This document shows, one piece after another, positions 15,391 through 23,116 of a DNA stretch of 29,767 nt. The notes beneath the pieces are model-generated. The model saw only the letters and a list, made by a program, of their open reading frames with translations. It did not search any database and was not told the DNA's origin. This stretch comes from an archaeon (GTDB taxonomy: Archaea > Asgardarchaeota > Hermodarchaeia > Hermodarchaeales > Hermodarchaeaceae). The number at the start of each line of letters is the position of its first letter. Position 1 is the first letter of the stretch. The stretch lies in assembly GCA_016550485.1 (NCBI GenBank), contig JABXGV010000056.1, positions 1-29,767 of the forward strand. Reading direction: 5' to 3'. The position numbers and the translations under genes are program-made.

Positions 15391-15741
15391 TCACTTTGCT
15401 AGTATGCCAGCATTGGCCATTAAGGTGTTGTTCTTGATGGTTAAAAGCACGTGCGGGACACCGCCGAGGATTTCTTCGGACTCGTCGATTACCAGCTGTG
15501 CGAGTTCGGGTTCTAGCTGGTAGCGCGTGGCTAGTGCTTCTGCCTCTGGTGATACATCGATTTTTTCGAGTTGGCGTATTCGTCCCTGGGCGGTGGCTAC
15601 GACTGTCTCTGCTATTACAAGAATGTCCTGCTCTTCTAGTGTGAGTTCCTGTTGGGTTATTGCTGAGAAGAGCATTTCAACGAGGTTATCTCCAGATTTT
15701 ATTATTGGCGTCTGAATCCCGTATAGTTCCATTCCATTCAC
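15391..15741 (-). pseudogene. cofE': Truncated cofE, 5' part only
   Basis: The 116 residues align with the first 112 of the complete CofE with about two-thirds identity by eye, including DNLVE, AETVVATAQGRIR and YQLEPELAQLVIDESEEILG, and stop four residues after Asn-Ala-Gly-Ile (ending LAK-stop). The catalytic C-terminal half is missing, so it cannot be a working ligase. The GTG start overlaps the folP stop (GTGA), the coupling expected of an original folP-cofE operon, so this is likely the native 5' end left behind. Its codon use resembles the 3' half of the complete copy rather than its 5' half. The ORF has not decayed, so a short peptide may still be made. Confidence 0.85.
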
Positions 15742-16571
15742 CCGTCCTTGGCTTTCGTGATAGCTTCTATCATCGCAATGCAGTCTTTGCTTTCGCGTAC
15801 ATCATGGGCCCGGATGATGTGGGCTCCATTCATCACCGCGACGCTTACAGCAGCGAGGGTTCCTGCGAGTCGCTGGCTTGGTAAGGGATAGCCCAAGACG
15901 TATCCGATGAAGGCCTTCCGTGACACGCCGACAAGGATTGGATGACCTAGTCCGCGGAGGTCTTTCAGGTTCTGCAAAATCAATAGGTCACTGTACGTGG
16001 GTTTACCGAACCCAATACCCGGGTCTACTACGATTTGTTCTTTGGGAATATCCGCTGATGACGCGATGTTGAGGCTGTGCTCAAGAGCGCCTTGGACTTC
16101 TGTTATCGTAGTACAGTCGCCGGGCTGGTGATTGCATGCCATAACGATACAGCTAGCCCCTGACTCACTGATTGCTGCCGCCATTGCCGAGTCGGATTTC
16201 AGTCCTGAAACATCATTGACGATTGTTGCCCCGTTTTGTAGGGCTGCACTAGCTACGAGGCTGCTTTGTGTATCTATCGATACTGGTATGTCCCAATTCT
16301 TGCTGATTTCCTTTACGAGGGGGACTATTCTCCGTTGTTCGAGTTTAACCGAGATTGGCGTTGCTCCAGGGGCCGTTGACATGCCACCAACATCGATGAT
16401 GTCAGCCCCCTCCTCGACCATTTCACCTACAAACGTTATGGCGCGTTTTAGTGTGCGCTGGTACGAGCCACGAAAGAAGGTGTTTGGGTCCCGGTTGATA
16501 ATTCCAATAACGGTGACCGGGTAGCCATCACCAACTGTTAGCTTGTCGAGTTGCGCTCTTAACGGGGACAA
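15738..16571 (-). CDS. folP: Dihydropteroate synthase-type pterin-binding enzyme
   Basis: The 277-residue TIM-barrel protein has dihydropteroate synthase motifs in order: GIINRDPNTFFRGSY (family usually NVTPDSFSDGG), ADIIDVGGMSTAPGA, PVSIDTQSSLVASAALQNGATIVNDVSGL split over two strands, VVDPGIGFGK and GVSRKAFIG. It should join a pterin to an aminobenzoate-type acceptor in tetrahydrofolate or tetrahydromethanopterin synthesis; the altered first loop suggests an archaeal, possibly methanopterin-pathway, enzyme. The start is TTG at 16571, with GGTGG about 7 nt upstream. It overlaps the truncated cofE, so F420 and pterin cofactor genes were probably one operon. gcvT, a pterin-dependent enzyme, lies divergently 59 bp away. 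Confidence 0.88.
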   Translation of the reverse strand: MSPLRAQLDKLTVGDGYPVTVIGIINRDPNTFFRGSYQRTLKRAITFVGEMVEEGADIIDVGGMSTAPGATPISVKLEQRRIVPLVKEISKNWDIPVSIDTQSSLVASAALQNGATIVNDVSGLKSDSAMAAAISESGASCIVMACNHQPGDCTTITEVQGALEHSLNIASSADIPKEQIVVDPGIGFGKPTYSDLLILQNLKDLRGLGHPILVGVSRKAFIGYVLGYPLPSQRLAGTLAAVSVAVMNGAHIIRAHDVRESKDCIAMIEAITKAKDG

Positions 16572-16630
16572 TATGAAGCCACCGAAAGGTTAATGCCAGC
16601 ACCAGGATAAGAACTCGACGATTCTCTGAG

Positions 16631-17779
16631 GTGGCAATACTGACAGACCAAGAACTACTCCGAACCCATCTATTCGATTGGCATCAAAAACATGGCGCTA
16701 AAATGGCGCCCTTCGCGGGCTTCAGCATGCCGCTCTGGTATGATGCGGCGATGCCAGAGCATCTAGCGACTCGAAAGGCTGCGGGTATTTTCGATGTGAC
16801 GCACATGGGGCGCGTCCTGATTGAAGGTCCTGAAGCAGCCGCGTTCCTTGATTATCTATTGCCGACGAGGATTAAACGACTCGAGGACAACGCTGGGGTC
16901 TATTCGGTGTTCTGCACTGAGAAGGGCGGGATTGTCGATGACCTGATTGTGTGCCGGGTTTCTTCCTCGTCATTCTATATGGTGTACAATGCATCCAATC
17001 GGGAGAAGGACTTCGCTTGGATGAAACAGCACATCGGCAAGTTCAACGCCGAAATCAAAGACATATCCGATTCTACACCGATGTTTGCCGTGCAGGGTCC
17101 TGCCGCCATGGAGATACTAGGAAAACTTACCCCAACCAATCTTGGTGATCTACCGAAATTCTGGCTAGCTCGTACAAAATTGGGAGGCTATGAGGTGCTG
17201 GCCACCCGGTCTGGCTACACTGGCGAAGATGGAATGGAAATCGGGTTACTAGATACACCGTTTGATGAGTCGCAAAAAGCCATTGATTTGTGGGAGAAAA
17301 TCCTGACAAAGGGAAAGGCAGCAGGAATTGTCCCGGTAGGCTTAGCTGCCCGAGATACACTCAGACTAGAAGCTGGAATGCCGCTTTATGGTAACGATAT
17401 CGACGAAGAAACCACACCCTTTCAGGCGCGCCTCTCGTTTGTCGTTCATCTAAAGAAGGATAATTTCATAGGCAAGGCTGCATTGGTCGCAGAGAAAGCC
17501 GCGAAGCCCAAGAGGGCTAGGGTGGGTCTGATTATGCTAGAGAAAGGAATACCACGTCCTAGCTACGAGATTTTTGGCAAGGGGCAAGAGATTGGCTCGG
17601 TTACCAGTGGCTCTATTTCTCCACTACTCCGTAAAGGAATTGCCCAGGGCTATGTCACGAGACCCTATCGGAAGTCAGAGACGCTGCTTCACGTGCAGTT
17701 TAATCAGCAGCAGCGCTGGGCCGAAGTCGTTCATCCGAAGCGCATGCTAGCAAAGATAAAGAAACTCGCGAGTAAATAA
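16631..17779 (+). CDS. gcvT: Aminomethyltransferase (glycine cleavage T protein)
   Basis: GcvT releases ammonia from the aminomethyl group on the H protein and passes the one-carbon unit to a tetrahydropterin. The 382-residue protein has the family pattern: MAPFAGFSMPLWY, AGIFDVTHMGRVLIEGP, a central SGYTGEDGMEIG, GLAARDTLRLEAGMPLYGNDI and a C-terminal barrel with GSVTSGSISPLLRKGIAQGYV. The length matches stand-alone GcvT. The start is GTG at 16631. No other glycine-cleavage genes (H, P, L) are in the window. It stands divergent to folP, so the intergenic 59 bp must hold both promoters. That pairing fits a shared role in pterin one-carbon metabolism. Confidence 0.93.
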   Translation: MAILTDQELLRTHLFDWHQKHGAKMAPFAGFSMPLWYDAAMPEHLATRKAAGIFDVTHMGRVLIEGPEAAAFLDYLLPTRIKRLEDNAGVYSVFCTEKGGIVDDLIVCRVSSSSFYMVYNASNREKDFAWMKQHIGKFNAEIKDISDSTPMFAVQGPAAMEILGKLTPTNLGDLPKFWLARTKLGGYEVLATRSGYTGEDGMEIGLLDTPFDESQKAIDLWEKILTKGKAAGIVPVGLAARDTLRLEAGMPLYGNDIDEETTPFQARLSFVVHLKKDNFIGKAALVAEKAAKPKRARVGLIMLEKGIPRPSYEIFGKGQEIGSVTSGSISPLLRKGIAQGYVTRPYRKSETLLHVQFNQQQRWAEVVHPKRMLAKIKKLASK

Positions 17780-17792
17780 AAACGCCAGCTTG

Positions 17793-18080
17793 TCACTCTT
17801 GCGTACTAAGTTTTTCTACGAACTCGACGAGTAGTTGGGCGATTGGGTTCTGTGGATTCAAATGGAAGATTCGGCGTTGCTTGAAGAACCTGATATCCGA
17901 GACGATTCCTTGCTTAATTAGTGGTGACAGGCAGCGCTCAACCGACGAAACGGAAACGCGGGCTCGCCGCGCCAGCATTGAAAGGTGCATCGTTGTATCC
18001 TTGTATTTCACGAGCACATCGAGTAACCGCACCTGCGGAGTATCCCCAAACACTTTTACTAGACTCGTTCCTTTCGCCAC
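17793..18080 (-). CDS. Winged-helix (ArsR/MarR-like) transcriptional regulator
   Basis: The 95-residue protein has a winged helix: RLLDVLVKYKD, then MHLSMLARRARVSVSSVERCLSPLIKQGIV as helices 2-3, and a beta wing ISDIRFFKQRRIFHLN. It is typical of small archaeal wHTH regulators predicted to bind DNA as dimers. A longer frame from 18203 exists, but GGAGAG stands about 8 nt before the GTG at 18080, and the added residues would overlap pyrH and look non-native. It follows pyrH by 13 bp on the same strand, so they are likely co-transcribed. Its target is not evident. Confidence 0.75.
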   Translation of the reverse strand: MAKGTSLVKVFGDTPQVRLLDVLVKYKDTTMHLSMLARRARVSVSSVERCLSPLIKQGIVSDIRFFKQRRIFHLNPQNPIAQLLVEFVEKLSTQE

Positions 18081-18093
18081 GTTCTTCTCTCCT

Positions 18094-18783
18094 TTATCCT
18101 GAAACGAGACGCGTTCCGATGTGTTGATGCGAAACGGCATCAAGTATGTTGTCTGGATTAGTGCCGTTAACAAACCAGACCTCGATTCCCGAGCGCTGCA
18201 CAATATTCAGGGCGTTCTTGTCGAAGAGCGGATACTCCCCGGGTTTGTCGCTTAACGACGAAATGATTTGACGTAGTTGGGAAACGGTGATAGACTCGAA
18301 CCGTTTTGCCTGAGGGAACCTATCGGGGTCCTGATCGTATACACCGTCGACATCGGTTGCATTGACGACTACCTCCGACTCCGTGAGTTCTGCGATACGG
18401 GCAGCTACTGCGTTTGTCGATTGACCCGGCTGAAGTCCACCCACAACAAGCAGCCGTGTCCCTGCTAGATGTTCCAAAACTTGCTCCTCGCTAAACATCG
18501 GCGTCGGATATGCACGGTCCCCAAGAGCAGCAATCATCAATTGAGCACACACCCACGTGGAGGCGATTCCCAGCCGATCTAGTGCGTCCCTTCCCGCGTT
18601 TAGCCTCACGCCTCTGTTAATTAGCGATTTCGCCAAAGCGCCGCCCCCCACAACAACGACTAGCTTGTGACCCTGCGTCGCAATTTTACCAATCACTTGG
18701 GCAAACTGCTCAAATCGAGTAGTGTACAACCTCTTTCGTCGGTCAAAGAGCAGCGACCCACCAATCTTGAGAACAAGCTTCAT
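18094..18783 (-). CDS. pyrH: UMP kinase (archaeal type)
   Basis: This is an amino-acid-kinase-fold protein of 229 residues. It starts MKLVLKIGGSLLF, followed by KLVVVVGGGALAKSLI, DALDRLGIASTWVCAQLMI, VGGLQPGQSTNAVAARIAEL and NATDVDGVYDQDP. The PG-x-STxAVAA and TxVDGVY motifs are those of archaeal PyrH, which phosphorylates UMP to UDP. The related kinase MfnE (methanofuran synthesis) was considered, but the GIxxTxxxAxLMIAAL region and the ending SGIEVWFVNGTNPDNI resemble PyrH better. I use the ATG at 18783; an upstream frame to 18843 adds residues before the conserved strand. aRF1 is divergent, about 106 bp away. Confidence 0.85.
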   Translation of the reverse strand: MKLVLKIGGSLLFDRRKRLYTTRFEQFAQVIGKIATQGHKLVVVVGGGALAKSLINRGVRLNAGRDALDRLGIASTWVCAQLMIAALGDRAYPTPMFSEEQVLEHLAGTRLLVVGGLQPGQSTNAVAARIAELTESEVVVNATDVDGVYDQDPDRFPQAKRFESITVSQLRQIISSLSDKPGEYPLFDKNALNIVQRSGIEVWFVNGTNPDNILDAVSHQHIGTRLVSG

Positions 18784-18889
18784 TTCTGTCCCCACACTAG
18801 AAACCTTTTTGGCTATTAATTCATTTGGCGACCTTAAAATCATCGATGTTACCTACATTCATTGGTTGAACACGCCAGAGCTGAAAGAA

Positions 18890-20143
18890 GTGTCCACACC
18901 TGCAGATTCATTCCAGAGATTCAAGCTAAAGAAGCTAATCGACGCCCTAGCCGAGAAAAGAGGCCTACATACGAGTTTAATCACCCTACTAATCCCTCCA
19001 GATCGCCAAATGAGTGATGTCATAGGCAGGCTTAGGCAAGAGGCATCGACGGCGGTCAACATCAAATCGAAGACAACTAGAAAGAATGTAGTCGATGCAC
19101 TGCAGACGATAATCGGGCGGCTCTCGCTCATCTCCAAACCGCCACCACATGGCCTCGCGGTCTTTTGCGGCGCAATCACCCAAGACGCGCCGGGCAGCGA
19201 AAAGATAGAGACGTACATTTTTGAGCCCCCCGAACCCATCGGCGTAATGGTGTACCAGTGCTCGTCCGAGTTCTGGCTCGACCCGTTGCGCGATATGCTC
19301 TCAGCCAAGCAGAGCTACGGCCTCATCTCCATTGACCGCAGTGAAGCGGCCTTTGCGATTCTACGCGGAACCCACCTCCAGGTTACCAAGACATTCAAAT
19401 CTTTCATCCATGGCAAACACCGGGCCGGCGGGCAGAGTCAACGCCGTTTTGAACGGCTGATTGAGCAAGCCGCGCACGAGTTCCTCACAAAGGTCGGAGA
19501 CTATGCCCGAGAGGTTTTTGAGGAGTTACCGGATCTTCAGGGAATCATTATTGGTGGGCCAGGGTTCACGAAAGAGGTCTTTGCTGAGAAGGGATATCTC
19601 GCCCAAACACTGCAGGATAAAATCTTGGCAATCTTTGATAGTGCGTATGCGGGAGAAGAGGGCATTCGGGTCTTAGTTGAGAAATCTGAGGAGGTCTTGC
19701 GTAATCAGCGCCTGATCCAGGAGAAGCGGCTCGTGGAGCGGTTCCTCGGAGAATTGGCGCGTGATACGAGACTAGCTACGTATGGTGAGAAAGAGGTTCG
19801 ATCGGCTCTGGACCGGGGCGCTGTAGACACGCTCCTGATTTCGGATGGGATTGAGTACACCCGTGTCGTTGTTGAGTGTAGTTCGTGTCAGCATCGAATC
19901 GAGAAGACCATTGCATCGAGCGCCGTTGATGAATACTTGGCGAGCCTTTCGGATGAGGCGTGTGCCTCGTGTAGTAACCCCAACCTGCAAGTCGTGAAGA
20001 TGATTGACCTTGTTGAGGAGCTTGGTGAATTAGCCGCAGAAAGTGGCGCGTCGGTCGAGGTTATTTCGCCCGAGACAGAGGAGGGGCGGCAGCTCCTGAA
20101 CGCCTTCCGTGGCATTGGGGCACTCCTTCGTTGGGCAGAGTAG
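18890..20143 (+). CDS. prf1: Peptide chain release factor aRF1 (eRF1-type)
   Basis: aRF1 recognises all three stop codons and triggers peptide release. Numbered from GTG 18890 (417 residues), it has the stop-codon motifs NIKS (57-60) and YxCxxxF (Y122, C124, F128), and the catalytic GGQ (180-182) in KHRAGGQSQRRF. The C-terminal domain carries a Cys cluster (ECSSC, then CASC) as a probable zinc-binding minidomain. The frame stays open upstream to 18722, but that part overlaps pyrH and is not conserved-looking; a TTG at 18866 is the other plausible start. The length from 18890 fits archaeal aRF1. Codon use is C-rich at the start and G-rich from about 19,450. Confidence 0.93.
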   Translation: MSTPADSFQRFKLKKLIDALAEKRGLHTSLITLLIPPDRQMSDVIGRLRQEASTAVNIKSKTTRKNVVDALQTIIGRLSLISKPPPHGLAVFCGAITQDAPGSEKIETYIFEPPEPIGVMVYQCSSEFWLDPLRDMLSAKQSYGLISIDRSEAAFAILRGTHLQVTKTFKSFIHGKHRAGGQSQRRFERLIEQAAHEFLTKVGDYAREVFEELPDLQGIIIGGPGFTKEVFAEKGYLAQTLQDKILAIFDSAYAGEEGIRVLVEKSEEVLRNQRLIQEKRLVERFLGELARDTRLATYGEKEVRSALDRGAVDTLLISDGIEYTRVVVECSSCQHRIEKTIASSAVDEYLASLSDEACASCSNPNLQVVKMIDLVEELGELAAESGASVEVISPETEEGRQLLNAFRGIGALLRWAE

Positions 20144-20279
20144 GGCTAGGCAAGTTTTCTTGGAGAAAGCCTTTTTAGCGACAATCCGCCCCTTTCGGTC
20201 CTGTCAAAACCTATTCAGTGCGCTCCTAGCAAACGTCATGGCATGTATCCTAAGTTAGGTTGAAATTGAGGTCTAGACG

Positions 20280-22676
20280 GTGGAACAAACCTTCCAATTG
20301 AAGGAAAAACGGTGGAAGCCAGCAATCGAAGAGGAAATACTCGCGCAGTGGACAAAGGATGAAATCTACGCCTTCGACCGGTGCACGACAAAACCAATTT
20401 TCTCCATTGATACTCCACCCCCCTACTTGAGTGGTCCTTGGCACGTAGGCAGCGCGATACACTACGCGCAAATTGACATGATAGCACGGACCAAACGAAT
20501 GGAGGGCTTTGCCGTGAATTTTCCAATGGGGGTGGATAGGAACGGGCTGCCTATTGAGGTGCAAGTCGAGAGGCACCACAAGATTAGTATGCATGAAATT
20601 CCACGCCAGAAGTTCCTTGAAATGTGCGCAGAGTTCCTCGACCGAAACGAGCGCCTTACCGTGGCGTTAGCGCAGCGCCTTGGCTTGAGCTGTAACTCCT
20701 TCAAGGACAAGGAGATTTACCGCACGGACTCTCCAGACTACCGCGCGGTCACTCAACGTACTTTCATCGAACTCTACCACAAAGAGCTCATCTACATTGA
20801 CGATCGACCCAACAACTGGTGCCCTATTTGCGGAACTACGATTGCGGATGCTGAGGTTGAGTACAAAGATGTAGAAACCACCTTGGTAACCTTACGTTTT
20901 AGAATCGTTGAGACGGGTGAAGAGTTGGCCATAGCAACTACGCGACCCGAACTCATTTGCGCTTGCGCCGCAGTTCTCGTAAATCCAAAGGACGAAAGAT
21001 ACACGCATCTCCACAACAAGACGGCTCGGACTCCTCTGTTCGAAAAAGAGGTTCCCATTATTCCTCACTACGAAGCGAAAATCGAATTTGGGACTGGCGC
21101 TCTGCAGATTTGCAGCTATGGCGACTACACGGATGTGCGGCTCTTTCGGGAACTCGAATTGGAACCCATCAAGGCACTCGGGGCTGATGGGAAGCTGACG
21201 GAAGCTGCGGGACCGTATGCAGGGATGCGGGTTGCTAAAGCCCGACGTGCCATTATCGCGGATTTGGAGTCCAAGGGACTCGTCATCAAAAAGGAAACCG
21301 TGTTCCACCGCACGCCACACTGCTGGCGCAGCCGAAACCCTATCGAATTCATCGCGATGCCCGAATACTACCTCAAACAAGTGCCTTACATCGATGAGTT
21401 GAAGCAGGTCGCCGACCAGATGACGTTCTTCCCCCATTTCCAAAAACAAATCCTCCTCGATTGGTTGAATAGCGTCAGCCAAGATTGGCCAATCAGCCGC
21501 CGGCGATTCTACGGGACCGAACTCCCCTTATGGTATTGCAAGAAGTGCAACAAGACCATCGTACCACCCCCAGGCCCCTATTATCAGCCGTGGCGTGAAC
21601 CACCTCCCTTCGACGCCTGTCCCCATTGTGGCGCTAGCGATGGCTTCGAGGGCGAGGAGCGCACACTAGACACGTGGATGGATTCATCGATTAGTTCGCT
21701 GTTCATCATCGACTATGCGACAGATGAAACCCTCTTCCAACGCGCTTTTCCTTGCAGCCTCCGAGCCCAAGCCAAAGACATCGTACGCACCTGGCTCTAT
21801 TACACCATTCTCCGGGTATACCAGCTATTGAAAGCCCCTGCTTTCAAGTACGCCTGGATAGCCGGGCACGGGCTTGATGAGCACGGCGCCGCCATGCACA
21901 AAAGCCTTGGTAATGTCATCGACCCCCTCCCTATTATCAACAAATACGGCACGGATGCTTTCAGGTTCTGGGGCTGCTTTGAAGCCTCCCTCGGCTCCGA
22001 TTTCCGCTTCTCCGAAGACCGCGTTGTTGGTGCCAAGAAATTCCTCCAGAAACTCTGGAACGTCGCCCGCTTCATCTCCAACTTCCCCAAAGTCAGCGAG
22101 GACACACCAGTCAAGCTCCAACCCGCCGACGAATGGATTCTCTCCGAACTCAACCAGCTCATCCAGCGAACACGAGCTGGCTACGCCAAACTCGACTTCC
22201 ACATCCCTGCACGGGAACTGCGAACCTTCATCTGGGACCTCTTCGCCAGCCACTACCTCGAACTCGTCAAAGGACGCGCCTACAGCACAGACGCCCCCGA
22301 CGAACACACAGCAGCCTGCTACACCCTCCACACCGTACTCCATTCCCTCCTCAAGCTTCTAGCACCCCTCTGCCCCTTCATCACCGAGAAAATCCATCAG
22401 AGCGTGTATTCTCCTGACACCTCCATCCATCTCCAAACCTTCCCTGACCCACGAGACGCCTGGACCAGTGACCACCCAACAGACCTCATCACCCGATTCA
22501 ATGCTGAGTGCTGGAAATACAAGCAGGACCACGAGTTAAGCCTGCGAGCACCCCTCATCACCGTGACAGCACCCAAAGCCCTCAAACCCTACGAAGCCGA
22601 CTTGAAGCGAATGCACAATATCCAAACGCTGAAGTGCACCTCAAAGAGTAAAATAAAAATAGCACACACCAAATAG
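20280..22676 (+). CDS. valS: Valyl-tRNA synthetase
   Basis: The 798-residue class I synthetase charges tRNA-Val with valine. It has the HIGH-region motif TPPPYLSGPWHVGSAIHYAQ (HVGS at 55-58), PMGVDRNGLPIEVQVER, an editing domain with IATTRPEL, the motif DWPISRRRFYGTELPLWYC followed by Cys pairs (CKKC, CPHC), and the KMSKS region as AMHKSLGNVIDP (539 onward). RRRFYGTELPLWYC and the overall order favour the archaeal ValS over IleS or LeuS. Both signatures deviate from the textbook forms. The GTG start at 20280 has GAGGT about 9 nt before it. Base composition flips from G-rich around 21,200 to C-rich after about 22,000. tRNA-Ala follows 12 bp after the stop. Confidence 0.85.
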   Translation: MEQTFQLKEKRWKPAIEEEILAQWTKDEIYAFDRCTTKPIFSIDTPPPYLSGPWHVGSAIHYAQIDMIARTKRMEGFAVNFPMGVDRNGLPIEVQVERHHKISMHEIPRQKFLEMCAEFLDRNERLTVALAQRLGLSCNSFKDKEIYRTDSPDYRAVTQRTFIELYHKELIYIDDRPNNWCPICGTTIADAEVEYKDVETTLVTLRFRIVETGEELAIATTRPELICACAAVLVNPKDERYTHLHNKTARTPLFEKEVPIIPHYEAKIEFGTGALQICSYGDYTDVRLFRELELEPIKALGADGKLTEAAGPYAGMRVAKARRAIIADLESKGLVIKKETVFHRTPHCWRSRNPIEFIAMPEYYLKQVPYIDELKQVADQMTFFPHFQKQILLDWLNSVSQDWPISRRRFYGTELPLWYCKKCNKTIVPPPGPYYQPWREPPPFDACPHCGASDGFEGEERTLDTWMDSSISSLFIIDYATDETLFQRAFPCSLRAQAKDIVRTWLYYTILRVYQLLKAPAFKYAWIAGHGLDEHGAAMHKSLGNVIDPLPIINKYGTDAFRFWGCFEASLGSDFRFSEDRVVGAKKFLQKLWNVARFISNFPKVSEDTPVKLQPADEWILSELNQLIQRTRAGYAKLDFHIPARELRTFIWDLFASHYLELVKGRAYSTDAPDEHTAACYTLHTVLHSLLKLLAPLCPFITEKIHQSVYSPDTSIHLQTFPDPRDAWTSDHPTDLITRFNAECWKYKQDHELSLRAPLITVTAPKALKPYEADLKRMHNIQTLKCTSKSKIKIAHTK

Positions 22677-22688
22677 CACCTAATCCAC

Positions 22689-22763
22689 GGGCTGGTAGAT
22701 CAGCGGTAGATCGCGTGGTTCGCATCCACGAGGTCCCGGGTTCAAATCCCGGCCAGTCCACCA
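22689..22763 (+). tRNA. tRNA-Ala(CGC) with encoded CCA
   Basis: The acceptor GGGCTGG pairs with CCAGTCC and includes the G3-U70 wobble that identifies alanine tRNA. The anticodon arm is CGTGG-TTCGCAT-CCACG, giving CGC. The T-arm is CCGGG-TTCAAAT-CCCGG, followed by A73 and CCA (22761-22763). There is no intron. It starts 12 bp after the valS stop and may be co-transcribed with it. Confidence 0.95.
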
Positions 22764-22819
22764 CAACACCAATTAATCGTAACCTTCAAAAACCCTAAAC
22801 CTCTACCGTCAGCTCCAAT

Positions 22820-22896
22820 GGGCCGGTAGCTTAGCTCGGTGGAGCGCCAGACTGATAATCTGGAAGTCGCGAGTTCAAATCTCGTCCGGCCCACCA
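22820..22896 (+). tRNA. tRNA-Ile(GAT) with encoded CCA
   Basis: The acceptor GGGCCGG pairs with CCGGCCC. The anticodon arm is CCAGA-CTGATAA-TCTGG, giving GAT. The T-arm is GCGAG-TTCAAAT-CTCGT, followed by A73 and CCA (22894-22896). There is no intron. It lies 56 bp after tRNA-Ala and both may be one transcript. Confidence 0.95.
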
Positions 22897-22964
22897 CTCC
22901 TTTTCATTATTACTGGGGCTTTTCAGAGGAGCCAAGGGAATTATCTCGCAAGGAGTTGAAGTTC

Positions 22965-22980
22965 AGTGGAAATCACCACT
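22965..22980 (+). repeat. Short hairpin upstream of tnpB, possible left-end structure
   Basis: AGTGG and CCACT pair around AAATCA, 137 bp before the tnpB ATG. Subterminal hairpins mark IS605-family left ends, but the true left boundary is not defined by any repeat, so the assignment is weak. The rest of 22897-23116 shows nothing else. Confidence 0.25.
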
Positions 22981-23116
22981 CCGTATCTGCCTTGGACAAC
23001 TATCTCCCCTAAGCGAGTAATACTAGGAGTTAAAATAAGAACTCTCCATCTAGGTAATGATAAACCTCTAAGGAGCGGAACCTGAGCTGGCTAAAACCTT
23101 CGAAAAAGCCATCAAT

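Larger units (their letters stand above)
11949..15402 (-). mobile_element. Proposed LAGLIDADG element inserted in cofE, carrying a replacement 5' cofE segment
   Basis: The interval runs from the break point in the truncated cofE (after Ile113, base 15403) to the equivalent codon of the full copy (Ile112, bases 11949-11951). It contains an unknown small ORF, the 842-residue LAGLIDADG protein and the first 112 codons of the full-length cofE. On this reading the original cofE was split at the Asn-Ala-Gly-Ile-Asp motif. The stranded 5' piece remains next to folP, and the element supplied a substitute 5' piece in frame with the old 3' piece. The composition shift in cofE at that codon supports this. 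An old tandem duplication with later decay is the alternative. No terminal repeats were found. Confidence 0.5.

Noticed and set aside
18722..18889. 56-codon N-terminal extension of aRF1
   Set aside because: It overlaps the conserved start of pyrH on the other strand and has no family similarity.
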